NCBI RefSeq assembly: GCF_001766835.1
Contig: NZ_LKEU01000014.1
Span: 1-64,000 of the forward strand
Source: Acetobacterium wieringae
GTDB lineage: Bacteria > Bacillota > Clostridia > Eubacteriales > Eubacteriaceae
Reading direction: 5' to 3'
DNA: 64,000 nucleotides
The notes beneath the pieces were generated by a model. That model searched no databases and was not told where the DNA came from. It saw only the letters and a program-made list of their open reading frames with translations. Position numbers and translations under genes: made by a program. Position 1 is the stretch's first letter; every line of letters begins with the position of its first letter. Positions 55,227 through 63,774 of the stretch are shown one piece after another.

Positions 55227-56396
55227 GTGAATTATAAAGTTCAGACCCTCAATAACATTTCAAAAAAAGGGCTAAAATTATTAGGTGAAAATTATACGGT
55301 TTTAGATCAACCGGAGAATCCCGATGCAATTTTACTGCGAAGCTTTAAAATGCACGATATGGATATTCCAGCATCCGTTAAATTTGTTGGTCGGGCTGGT
55401 GCCGGGGTCAACAACATTCCCCTGGATAAATGTTCCGAACAGGGCATTGTTGTCTGCAACTCACCGGGTGCCAATGCCAATGCGGTAAAGGAACTGGTGA
55501 TCGCCGGGATGCTGATCTCATCACGTAAGGTAGTTGACGGGATCGCCTGGTCAAATACCCTGGCTGATAAGGGTGATGAAGTTCCTGCTCTGGTAGAAAA
55601 GGGTAAGGGCGCTTTTGGTGGGCCGGAACTTTACGGCAAAAAAATGGGTGTCATCGGTCTTGGGGCCATTGGTGTCCTTGTTGCCAACATGGCTGTTGAT
55701 TTTGGGATGAAGGTTTATGGTTTTGACCCCTTCATTTCGATTGACAATGCCTGGGGTTTAAGCCGCAAAGTAAAACGTGCCGTCAGTAAAGAAGAAATCT
55801 TTAAAAACTGTGATTACATTTCACTGCATATTCCTTATATGGATGAAACCAAAGATTACGTCAATGCTGATTTATTAAAAGATACCAAAGAAGGACTGCG
55901 ACTACTCAACTTTGCCCGGGGCGGACTGGTTAACTACGATGCCCTGGAAAATGCCATTGAAGAAGGTATCATCGCCACCTACATTACCGACTTCCCCAAC
56001 GAACGTTTGCTGAAAATGAAAAACGTCATTAATATTCCTCACTTGGGGGCATCAACCCCGGAGAGTGAAGAGAACTGTGCCGAAATGGCCATTCATTCGT
56101 TAAAAGAGTATTTGGAAAATGGTAATATCATCAATTCGGTCAATTATCCGGATTGCAACATGGGCGTTTGCGAAGCTGAAAACCGCATCACCGTGAATCA
56201 CGCCAATGTGCCCAACATGTTGGGACAGATCACTAAGATTTTGGCTGACCATGATCTTAATATTGCCGTGATGACCAATAAAAACCGAGGAGCCTGGGCT
56301 TACACCATGATCGACGTTGACAGCAATGTTGGCGAAGACGTGAAAACAGCCTTAAAAGCCATTAAAGGGGTTACCCGAGTACGGATTTTAAAATAA
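55227..56396 (+). CDS. serA: D-3-Phosphoglycerate dehydrogenase
   Basis: 389 aa, oxidises 3-phosphoglycerate in the first step of serine synthesis. NAD fold GLGAIGVLVANMAVDFG, catalytic Arg in NFARGGLVN and His in PHLGASTPESE, then a C-terminal ACT domain (about 318-389) for regulation by serine. Short form without the intervening domain. GTG start; 29 nt after serC. Confidence 0.94.
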   Translation: MNYKVQTLNNISKKGLKLLGENYTVLDQPENPDAILLRSFKMHDMDIPASVKFVGRAGAGVNNIPLDKCSEQGIVVCNSPGANANAVKELVIAGMLISSRKVVDGIAWSNTLADKGDEVPALVEKGKGAFGGPELYGKKMGVIGLGAIGVLVANMAVDFGMKVYGFDPFISIDNAWGLSRKVKRAVSKEEIFKNCDYISLHIPYMDETKDYVNADLLKDTKEGLRLLNFARGGLVNYDALENAIEEGIIATYITDFPNERLLKMKNVINIPHLGASTPESEENCAEMAIHSLKEYLENGNIINSVNYPDCNMGVCEAENRITVNHANVPNMLGQITKILADHDLNIAVMTNKNRGAWAYTMIDVDSNVGEDVKTALKAIKGVTRVRILK

Positions 56397-56409
56397 TTAC
56401 AATACGACA

Positions 56410-56446
56410 AAGAAGTGGTCTTCGTTCATCTGAAGCCACTTCTTTA
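56410..56446 (+). terminator. Terminator/attenuator between serA and DUF1015
   Basis: AAGAAGTGG-tc-TTC/GAA-gc-CCACTTCTT type hairpin and TTTATTT tail. The next gene starts 20 nt later, so read-through is expected. Confidence 0.75.
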
Positions 56447-56466
56447 TTTAAAAATAGGAGGAAATA

Positions 56467-57711
56467 ATGGCAACAATCAAGCCCTTTAAAGCGGTGCGTC
56501 CGCTGCCGGAAAAAGCGCAGGATGTGGCAGCCCTGCCTTATGATGTCTATAACCGTGAGGAAGCGGCCATTGCCGCCCGTGGCAAACTGGATTCTTTTTT
56601 ACGGGTTGACCGACCCGAAACGACCCTGGATCCTCGGATTAAAATCAATGACCCCTTTGTTTATGAAACCGCCAGAAAAAACCTGGAAAAATTGTTTCAT
56701 CGCAAGGCTCTGACCCAGGACACCCAGGATTGCTTGTATATTTATGAGCTGATTATGGATGGCCGCAGCCAGGTGGGACTGGTCGTCTGTACGGCCATCG
56801 ATGAATATCTTGATAATACCATCAAAAAACACGAACTGACCCGGGCCGATAAAGAAGAAGACCGAATCAAACACGTCGACGCCTGCAATGCCAATACCGG
56901 ACCGATTTTTTTGACCTACCGGGCTCAGGACGCCATTAACGCCATGATCGACGCTTGGCGAAATGAACATCAGCCAGTCTATGACTTTGTCGCCGATGAT
57001 GGGATTACCCACCGGGCCTGGGTGGTTGATGATGAGACCGTGATTACCGGCCTGGTCGAAAAATTTAGTCAGGTTCAGAATCTTTATATTGCCGATGGTC
57101 ATCACCGTTCGGCTTCCGCTGTTAAGGTTGGCCTGATGCGTCGGGAAGCAAACCCCAATTATACCGGTGATGAGGAATTCAACTACTTCCTGTCGGTACT
57201 ATTTCCTGATGAACAGCTGTACATCATGGACTACAACCGGGTCGTCAAGGATCTTAATGGACTCAGCGTTGAGGAATTTATCAGTGCCTTGTCAGAAAAA
57301 TTCGAGGTGACACCAAAAGATGGCGAACCCGTGAATCCACCGCAAAAAGGCAGTTTTGGTTTGTTTGTGGATGGCAAATGGTATCTGCTGACGGTTAAAG
57401 AGGGGGTCTATGATCCCGCAGATCCGGTTAACTCACTGGACGTGGCGATTCTGCAAGACAATGTTCTGGTGCCAATTTTGGGCATTGGCGATATTCGAAC
57501 CGATAAACGAATCGACTTTGTTGGGGGCATCCGGGGCTTAAAAGAACTGGAACGTCGGGCCAACGAAGACATGGTTCTGGCTTTTTCGATGTATCCCACT
57601 TCGATTGAAGAGCTGATGAACATTGCCGATGCCGATTTGCTGATGCCGCCAAAGTCTACCTGGTTTGAACCCAAATTAAGAAGCGGATTATTTATTCATA
57701 ATCTTTACTAG
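56467..57711 (+). CDS. DUF1015 family protein
   Basis: 414 aa soluble protein of the DUF1015 family. Signature segments include AALPYDVYNREEA, the IADGHHRSASAVK motif with two His, and YPTSIEELMNIAD at the end. No assigned reaction. It follows serC-serA in many anaerobic Firmicutes, which ties it to serine or phosphoserine metabolism by context only. AGGAGG site. Confidence 0.88.
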   Translation: MATIKPFKAVRPLPEKAQDVAALPYDVYNREEAAIAARGKLDSFLRVDRPETTLDPRIKINDPFVYETARKNLEKLFHRKALTQDTQDCLYIYELIMDGRSQVGLVVCTAIDEYLDNTIKKHELTRADKEEDRIKHVDACNANTGPIFLTYRAQDAINAMIDAWRNEHQPVYDFVADDGITHRAWVVDDETVITGLVEKFSQVQNLYIADGHHRSASAVKVGLMRREANPNYTGDEEFNYFLSVLFPDEQLYIMDYNRVVKDLNGLSVEEFISALSEKFEVTPKDGEPVNPPQKGSFGLFVDGKWYLLTVKEGVYDPADPVNSLDVAILQDNVLVPILGIGDIRTDKRIDFVGGIRGLKELERRANEDMVLAFSMYPTSIEELMNIADADLLMPPKSTWFEPKLRSGLFIHNLY

Positions 57712-57738
57712 TCAGTCATGAGCTAAACGAATTATTAT

Positions 57739-57815
57739 AAAAGGCAATTGTTAACCGTGATCCAGCCGAAATCTTCGGAGAGGGTCGGGCGGGGAAAAAT
57801 GATTGCCTTTTTTTG
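57739..57815 (+). terminator. Large-loop terminator after DUF1015
   Basis: AAAAGGCAAT (57739-57748)/ATTGCCTTTT (57802-57811) plus T-run. The 53-nt loop is itself folded: GATCC-ag-CCGAA-atc-TTCGG-aga-GGGTC. Confidence 0.75.
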
Positions 57816-58177
57816 TTGTTTATTTACCAGCTACGGATGAGTCGAGACAAAATTTTCCCTGTGATTATGATTGAAGATTTAGATAATATATGATATCCTT
57901 TTCAACAACAGTGAACTGAAAGATGATGAAAAAACGGATTCTGACAGCAAACTGTAAATGTATTTAGTAAAATCAAAACAAAGTTATCGTACTGATGCCA
58001 TCCGGGTTCGTCCCTAATGGAAAGGCGAGAGAATCATGTGTCATGTATCCAGTTCATTTTTAAGAACAATGAATGGGTTATTTGCGTGTTTCCCTGTGCC
58101 CTCTGGTACAGGGTTTTCTGTTTTTTTGAGGATGTTGTGGGTAGCTTGTCAAAAAGAAGGTGAACAAGGAGAACGAG
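57816..58177 (+). promoter_or_regulatory. Long leader of the hydrogenase-maturation operon (candidate riboregulator)
   Basis: About 360 nt without a gene. Features: a small ACAG-caaa-CTGT hairpin near 57944, a conserved-looking hairpin CCAT-cc-GGG-ttcgt-CCC-ta-ATGG (57998-58020), alternative pairings of GTTC/GAAC and TTCAT/ATGAA near 58050-58075, then an intrinsic terminator at 58092-58127. A -10-like AGATAATAT near 57880 lacks a clear -35. The design fits terminator-based attenuation, ligand unknown. Confidence 0.5.
58092..58127 (+). terminator. Intrinsic terminator inside the hyd leader
   Basis: Nine-pair hairpin CCCTGTGCC-CTCT-GGTACAGGG followed by TTTTCTGTTTTTTT, 51 nt before the first gene. 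Confidence 0.85.
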
Positions 58178-58456
58178 ATGGAGAAAAGAATTGGACTGAT
58201 TGCGATTATTGTTGAAAAAAAAGATGCCGTGGAAAAACTGAACCAGGTACTTCATGATTATGGCGAGCATATTGTTGGAAGAATGGGTATCCCTTATCAT
58301 CAGCGCAACGTATCGGTCATCAGTGTGGTGGTGGATGCATCCACCAATATCATCAGCTCGCTGTCCGGGAAGCTGGGAATGATCGAGGGAGTCAGTATTA
58401 AAACCGTTTATTCAAAACTACCGAAGGGTGAAGAAGTGGAAAACAATCATGAATAA
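58178..58456 (+). CDS. TM1266-type iron-only hydrogenase system regulator
   Basis: 92 aa ACT-like domain protein of the TM1266 family: RIGLIAIIVEKKDAVEKLNQVLHDYGEHIVGRMGIPYH is the family N-terminus. Homologues sit with hydE, hydG and hydF and are annotated as putative regulators; mechanism unknown. ATG at 58178 is 6 nt after AAGGAG; a GTG at 58160 overlaps that site. Overlaps hydE by 8 nt. Confidence 0.85.
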   Translation: MEKRIGLIAIIVEKKDAVEKLNQVLHDYGEHIVGRMGIPYHQRNVSVISVVVDASTNIISSLSGKLGMIEGVSIKTVYSKLPKGEEVENNHE

Positions 58457-59489
58457 CATAACTGAAAAGCTGGAAAAAAAGCAGTTCCTGGAACGGGACG
58501 AATTTAAATGGCTACTGGAAAATAACACGCCGGAATTACGGGCGGATCTTTCAAACCGAGCTCAAAGAGTGTCAGGTGAAACCTTTGGTAAAGGGGTCTA
58601 TGTCCGGGGACTGATTGAATTCAGTAATTATTGCAAAAATGATTGCTATTACTGCGGCATCCGCCGGGGCAACGAAGCAGCCCATCGCTATCGCTTAAGT
58701 GAGCAGGAAATTCTTGACTGTTGTGCTCTGGGATACGACTTAGGCTTTCGCACCTTTGTGCTGCAGGGCGGTGAAGATCCGGGATTTTCCGATGAACAGA
58801 TGGCGGCACTGATCAAAAAAATCAGAGCGGGGTACCCGGACTGTGCGATTACCTTGTCGCTGGGAGAACGCCCTCGGGAAGTCTACGAAGCATTTTATGC
58901 CGCTGGGGCCAACCGCTATTTGCTCAGACACGAAACCGCCTCAGCGGAACATTATCGAAAACTCCACCCCCGGGAATTGTTGCTGGAAAACCGTAAGGCA
59001 TGTCTCCAGGATCTCAAAGCAATCGGCTTTCAGGTTGGCACCGGCTTTATGGTCGGCTCGCCGCACCAAACTGTTGATAATCTGGTGGCAGATCTACTTT
59101 TTATTAAAGAACTAAACCCCCAGATGATCGGAATCGGGCCCTTCATCCCCCATCAGCATACCCCTTATAAGGATGCCAAGGCTGGTACCCTGGAAGAAAC
59201 CCTGCTGCTGATTTCAATCTTACGTTTGATGCTACCTAAGGCCCTGATTCCTGCTACCACAGCCTTGGGAACAATTGATCCCAAGGGTCGTGAATTGGGA
59301 ATTCTGGCCGGGGCTAATGTGGTTATGCCCAACTTGTCACCAGTGGCGGTTCGAAAAGACTACAGCCTTTATGACAATAAGATCTGTACTGGCGATGAAG
59401 CAGCCGAATGTCGAGTCTGTTTAAGTAAACGGATGGAAGGAATTGGCTATGAGATTTTAACCCACCGGGGGGATTACCCGCAAGAATAG
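58449..59489 (+). CDS. hydE: [FeFe]-hydrogenase maturase HydE
   Basis: 346 aa radical SAM enzyme that helps build the H-cluster dithiolate bridge. The CxxxCxxC motif is C62, C66, C69 (CKNDCYYC); GGED follows for SAM. The C-terminal CTGDEAAECRVC supplies the optional second [4Fe-4S] site seen in many HydE. Start taken as ATG 58449, overlapping the previous stop; the ribosome binding site is weak, so coupling is likely. Confidence 0.93.
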   Translation: MNNITEKLEKKQFLERDEFKWLLENNTPELRADLSNRAQRVSGETFGKGVYVRGLIEFSNYCKNDCYYCGIRRGNEAAHRYRLSEQEILDCCALGYDLGFRTFVLQGGEDPGFSDEQMAALIKKIRAGYPDCAITLSLGERPREVYEAFYAAGANRYLLRHETASAEHYRKLHPRELLLENRKACLQDLKAIGFQVGTGFMVGSPHQTVDNLVADLLFIKELNPQMIGIGPFIPHQHTPYKDAKAGTLEETLLLISILRLMLPKALIPATTALGTIDPKGRELGILAGANVVMPNLSPVAVRKDYSLYDNKICTGDEAAECRVCLSKRMEGIGYEILTHRGDYPQE

Positions 59490-59590
59490 AAATAATGACG
59501 GTTGATTTTGAAAGTGCCGTGAGCTTTACAACCATCGTTCGATGGAATAAATTTATACTTATGAAATAATAAAAACTTGAGGAGCGTAAA

Positions 59591-61009
59591 ATGTATAATG
59601 TAATGTCAAAAAAAGCGGTTGAATTTATTGATGACCAGGAAATTCTGGACACCCTGGCCTATGCGGAAGCAAATAAAAGAAATGCTGTCCTGATTGATGA
59701 AATCATTGAAAAAGCAGGTACCTTTAAAGGGTTGACCCACCGGGAGGCAGCAGTGTTACTGGCCTGTGAGCTGGAAGAACAGAATAACCAGTTGGTTAAA
59801 CTGGCGATGGCGATCAAAAACAAGTTTTATGGCAATCGCATTGTCATGTTTGCGCCCCTATATCTTTCCAATTATTGTGTCAATGGCTGCATCTATTGTC
59901 CTTATCATGCCAAAAATAAAAACATCAGCCGCAAGAAGCTGACCCAGGAGGAAATTGCCAAAGAGGTGATCGCCCTGCAGGACATGGGCCACAAGCGGCT
60001 GGCCCTGGAAGCGGGTGAAGATCCTAAAAATAATCCCCTGGAATACATTTTAGAAAGCATCAAAACCATTTACAGCATCAAACATAAAAATGGCGATATC
60101 CGCCGGGTCAATGTCAATATCGCTGCCACCACGGTAGATGACTACCGACAGTTAAAAGAAGCTGGCATCGGAACCTATATTTTATTCCAGGAAACTTATC
60201 ACAAAGAAAATTATGAAATGCTCCACCCCACCGGCCCCAAAAGCGACTACGCCTGGCACACCGAAGCCATGGATCGGGCCATGGAAGGTGGCATCGATGA
60301 TGTTGGAATTGGGGTGCTCTTCGGACTGAATATGTATCGCTATGATTTTGTAGGGATGCTGATGCATGCCGAGCATTTGGAAGCTGCCATGGGGGTTGGG
60401 CCGCACACCATCTCCGTGCCGCGGATCTGTCCGGCTGATGATATTGACACCAGTGATTTTTCCAATGCCATTTCTGATGAAATCTTTGAAAAAATTGTCA
60501 CCGTACTGCGCATTGCTGTACCTTACACCGGGATGATTATCTCTACCCGGGAGTCGCAGGCTTCCCGGGAGCGGGTCTTAAAACTGGGAATTTCTCAGAT
60601 CAGCGGGGGATCAAGTACCAGTGTCGGTGGTTATGATACACCCGAACCGGAAGACGAAAACTCCGCCCAATTTGAACTCAATGATACCCGGAAACTCGAT
60701 GAAATTGTCAACTGGCTACTGGAAATGGGCCACATTCCCAGCTTCTGTACCGCCTGTTACCGGGAAGGCCGTACCGGCGACCGCTTTATGCAACTGGTCA
60801 AATCCGGTCAGATTGCCAACTGCTGTCAGCCCAATGCGATTATGACCCTCAAAGAATATCTGGAAGACTATGCTGCCCCGGAGACCAAATTAAATGGTGA
60901 AAAAACCATTGCCCGGGAGCTGGCATCAATTCCCAACGACAAGGTTCGCAGAATTGCTACTGACCATCTCACCGAACTGAATTCCGGTAAGCGGGATTTT
61001 AGATTCTAG
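59591..61009 (+). CDS. hydG: [FeFe]-hydrogenase maturase HydG
   Basis: 472 aa radical SAM tyrosine lyase that supplies CO and CN- as an Fe(CO)2CN unit. N-terminal cluster C96, C100, C103 (CVNGCIYC), C-terminal auxiliary cluster C386, C389 and C411/C412 (CTAC ... NCC). Full length. GAGGAGCG site. HydF and hydrogenase structural genes are not in the window. Confidence 0.96.
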   Translation: MYNVMSKKAVEFIDDQEILDTLAYAEANKRNAVLIDEIIEKAGTFKGLTHREAAVLLACELEEQNNQLVKLAMAIKNKFYGNRIVMFAPLYLSNYCVNGCIYCPYHAKNKNISRKKLTQEEIAKEVIALQDMGHKRLALEAGEDPKNNPLEYILESIKTIYSIKHKNGDIRRVNVNIAATTVDDYRQLKEAGIGTYILFQETYHKENYEMLHPTGPKSDYAWHTEAMDRAMEGGIDDVGIGVLFGLNMYRYDFVGMLMHAEHLEAAMGVGPHTISVPRICPADDIDTSDFSNAISDEIFEKIVTVLRIAVPYTGMIISTRESQASRERVLKLGISQISGGSSTSVGGYDTPEPEDENSAQFELNDTRKLDEIVNWLLEMGHIPSFCTACYREGRTGDRFMQLVKSGQIANCCQPNAIMTLKEYLEDYAAPETKLNGEKTIARELASIPNDKVRRIATDHLTELNSGKRDFRF

Positions 61010-61012
61010 TAT

Positions 61013-61042
61013 GCAAAAGCCTCCCGGAAGGGAGGCTTTTGT
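61013..61042. terminator. Bidirectional terminator between hydG and cls
   Basis: AAAAGCCTCCC-ggaa-GGGAGGCTTTT. Confidence 0.93.
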
Positions 61043-61045
61043 GTT

Positions 61046-62509
61046 TTACAATAACGGGGAGAACAGCCGGGATATCGATTCTTTGATCTTGACCCGGCGG
61101 CTGCGGTTGCGATAGAGTTCCTTATTATAATAGGTGCATTTTTTAATATCTTCGACAAAGATGTTTTTAAGTTTGGTGGCAACCTTGCGGTCATAAATAA
61201 AGGCATTGGTTTCGAAATTCAGCCTGAAGCTGCGGATGTCAAAGTTACAGGAACCCACCGAACAGACCGAATCATCAACGACAATGGTTTTAGCATGAAG
61301 GAAGCCATTTTCATAAATAAATATTTTGGCCCCATATTCAATCAGCTCACCCACATAAGCCAGGGTGACCCAGTAAATAAAAATATGATCCGGCTTATTG
61401 GGAATCATAATTCGCACATCAATGCCGGATAATAGGGCGATTTTGAGAGCTTCCAGGATACTTTCGTCGGGCACAAAATAGGGTGACTGAATCAGGATAT
61501 AATCCTCAGCGGTATTGATCATCCGCAGGAAACCCTGCTTAATCTGCTGGTTGATGTTGTCGGGACCGCTGGAGACAATTTGAATACCCGCCCCGGATTT
61601 TTGGGGAATGACGGGAAAATACTGATTGAGTTTGGTATCGTCAATGAGGAGCTCCTCATTGGAACTGGCCCGCCAGTCCAAAAGAAAACGATGCTGAAGT
61701 TCATAAGCCGCCGAACCGACCACTTTTAAATGGGTATCCCGCCAATAGCCCATTTTCTTCTCCAGACCCAGATATTCATTGCCGATGTTAAACCCACCGA
61801 CAAAACCGGTGACACCGTCTATGATTACAACCTTGCGATGATTTCGGTAATTGACCCGGAGATTGAGCATTTTAAACCGGGATGGGAAAAAAATGCCAAT
61901 TTTACCCCCGGCAGATTCGAAGGCTTCGAGAACCGTCCGAGGAAGATATCGGCCGCCCATGGCATCAAAAAGCAGCCGTACTTCGACACCTTCTAAGGCT
62001 TTCCGGGTCAGAATGTCGAATAGTTTAGCAGTCAGGGTATCATTTTTAATAATGTAGTATTCCACATGAATGGAGGATTGAGCCTCTTCCATGGCATGAA
62101 AGAGAGCATCAAATTTTTTATAGCCATCGGTAAAAATCTGAACCTCATTATTGTTGGTGTATAGGGATTCACTGACATTGAGATGGAATTCAATGGAATG
62201 TCGGTATTTCTCGATGGGACTATCCGGATCAATGGCAATAATACGGGACAGTGACCGTTGCTGTTGCCGTAGCAGTTGATGATACTGAATGTTCTCCGGG
62301 GTATTATAACGAAAAATTTTTCGTTTGGTTAAATTCTGGGAGAAGAGGATGTAAAATAAAAATCCTAAAATAGGAACCATCCATAAAAACAATAACCAGG
62401 CATAGGTGCTTTGCGGGTTCTTGCGTTCCAGAAAAATAATCGTGAAGGTCAGAGTAATATTTACAACAAAAACAATCGTTGAAAATATTGCGGCAATACC
62501 CAATAACAT
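61046..62509 (-). CDS. cls: Cardiolipin synthase
   Basis: 487 aa. Two N-terminal membrane segments (about 5-27, 36-56) and two phospholipase D HKD motifs: H224-K226-D231 (NHRKVVIID) and H405-K407-D412 (LHAKTIVVDD). Condenses two phosphatidylglycerols to cardiolipin. AGGAGG-like GGAGGTTTTT on the minus strand before the ATG. Confidence 0.95.
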   Translation of the reverse strand: MLLGIAAIFSTIVFVVNITLTFTIIFLERKNPQSTYAWLLFLWMVPILGFLFYILFSQNLTKRKIFRYNTPENIQYHQLLRQQQRSLSRIIAIDPDSPIEKYRHSIEFHLNVSESLYTNNNEVQIFTDGYKKFDALFHAMEEAQSSIHVEYYIIKNDTLTAKLFDILTRKALEGVEVRLLFDAMGGRYLPRTVLEAFESAGGKIGIFFPSRFKMLNLRVNYRNHRKVVIIDGVTGFVGGFNIGNEYLGLEKKMGYWRDTHLKVVGSAAYELQHRFLLDWRASSNEELLIDDTKLNQYFPVIPQKSGAGIQIVSSGPDNINQQIKQGFLRMINTAEDYILIQSPYFVPDESILEALKIALLSGIDVRIMIPNKPDHIFIYWVTLAYVGELIEYGAKIFIYENGFLHAKTIVVDDSVCSVGSCNFDIRSFRLNFETNAFIYDRKVATKLKNIFVEDIKKCTYYNKELYRNRSRRVKIKESISRLFSPLL

Positions 62510-62594
62510 AAAAACCTCCGTAAGTATATTTCACCTATTATAGCATAAATGGCAACAAATGGAATAGTCCGGATTTTGAATGATTTGATTTTGC

Positions 62595-62624
62595 TTGACA
62601 TTATTGTGATGGGGATCTTATAAT
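62595..62624 (+). promoter_or_regulatory. Promoter of the raiA-motif RNA
   Basis: TTGACA (62595-62600) and TATAAT (62619-62624) with an 18-nt spacer. The start would fall close to 62630, the first bases of the RNA. Confidence 0.85.
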
Positions 62625-62628
62625 AGAC

Positions 62629-62833
62629 GTTGTCTCAGGTTTGTGGTTGAAAGTCGATGCCAGATGCAGGCGAAGCGATCCACGTAAGACAATTCAATAG
62701 CGAATTGTTGAGCATAGTGCGTCTTAGAAGTAAGTCCAGCCGGGTACACCGAGAGAAGGAGTTGTGATGCGAACACTGAGCTAAACTTCCAGCTGGCGAG
62801 TGTGGGGGAAAAGACCAGGTCAACTGAGGCAGC
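62629..62833 (+). ncRNA. raiA-motif structured RNA
   Basis: About 205 nt. Its ends GTTGTCTCAG (62629-62638) and CTGAGGCAGC (62824-62833) form a continuous 10-pair helix, and inner segments such as GACAATTC-aatagc-GAATTGTT (62688-62708) also pair. It starts at a strong promoter and lies upstream of hpf (raiA), the place where the known raiA RNA motif is found in Firmicutes. A sporulation link for raiA RNA has been reported in Clostridium. Class assignment rests on position, size and folding, not on a model search. Confidence 0.75.
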
Positions 62834-62997
62834 TTAAAAATGAATAACTTTATTTTAGATGATATTTTGTGACAAGAATTTGACACAAATGATTTTGACT
62901 AAAAGGGATTGGATTGGGTATAATAAGAATATACTTAAAAGCACTTCATGAGTGAGTGTAAACGAGTAAGGTTGACCTTTTGAAAGGAGTTGTCGTT

Positions 62998-63528
62998 ATG
63001 AGATTCACAATTTACGGAAAAAATATGCATGTATCAGAAGGTTTAAAAGAAACATTAAAAAAGAAACTGGGGAAATTTGATCGTTACTTTGGTCAGGAAA
63101 CTGAAGTGTACGCCACCTTCAGCAAAGAAAAAAATTACCAGATGCTGGAAGTAACCATTCCTGTGGGAAAAACCATTTTACGAGCTGAAGAAAGATCCGA
63201 GGATATGGTGACATCAATTGAAGATGTTGTCAATAAACTGGAAGGTCAGCTTAGAAAACATAAAACAAAATTACAGAAACGCAATCAGGATGAAGCAGCG
63301 AAGTTTAACTTAGAAGGGATCGAAGGACTCGAAGATGATGTGTTCCAACCCAAAGTCGTTCGAACCAAAAAATTTGCGGTCAAACCCATGAATGTTGATG
63401 AAGCAACCTTACAAATGGAATTGCTGGGACATGATTTCTTTGTATTTCTCAACGGTGATACGGACGATGTCAATGTTGTCTACATGAGAAAAGATGGAAA
63501 TTACGGCTTGATCGAGCCAACTTTCTAA
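62998..63528 (+). CDS. hpf: Ribosome hibernation promoting factor, long form
   Basis: 176 aa. N-terminal RaiA/HPF domain (about 1-100) that binds the decoding centre, basic linker, and C-terminal dimerisation domain (about 120-176) that pairs two 70S into 100S ribosomes. ATG at 62998 is 8-9 nt after AAAGGAG; the longer in-frame version overlaps this site. Confidence 0.95.
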   Translation: MRFTIYGKNMHVSEGLKETLKKKLGKFDRYFGQETEVYATFSKEKNYQMLEVTIPVGKTILRAEERSEDMVTSIEDVVNKLEGQLRKHKTKLQKRNQDEAAKFNLEGIEGLEDDVFQPKVVRTKKFAVKPMNVDEATLQMELLGHDFFVFLNGDTDDVNVVYMRKDGNYGLIEPTF

Positions 63529-63560
63529 AATTTTTTAAGAAAAAACTGAAAAGAACGATA

Positions 63561-63597
63561 AGCACCCCTTGAATAATAGTTTTGAGGGGTGTTTTTG
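63561..63597 (+). terminator. Terminator of hpf
   Basis: CACCCCT ... AGGGGTG hairpin followed by T5. Confidence 0.88.
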
Positions 63598-63774
63598 ATG
63601 AAGTTGTTTTATGAATTCACTTTATTTTCAAATTTATACATTATTTAGGCATAAAGTTTTGACAGAACTTTTCTTTTGTTTTAAAATAGATCTATATGCA
63701 TTAATATCTAAACATCGATAAAGATGAGAATACCTAAGAAATGATTATAAATAAATAGTGGGGTTAAAATAAAT

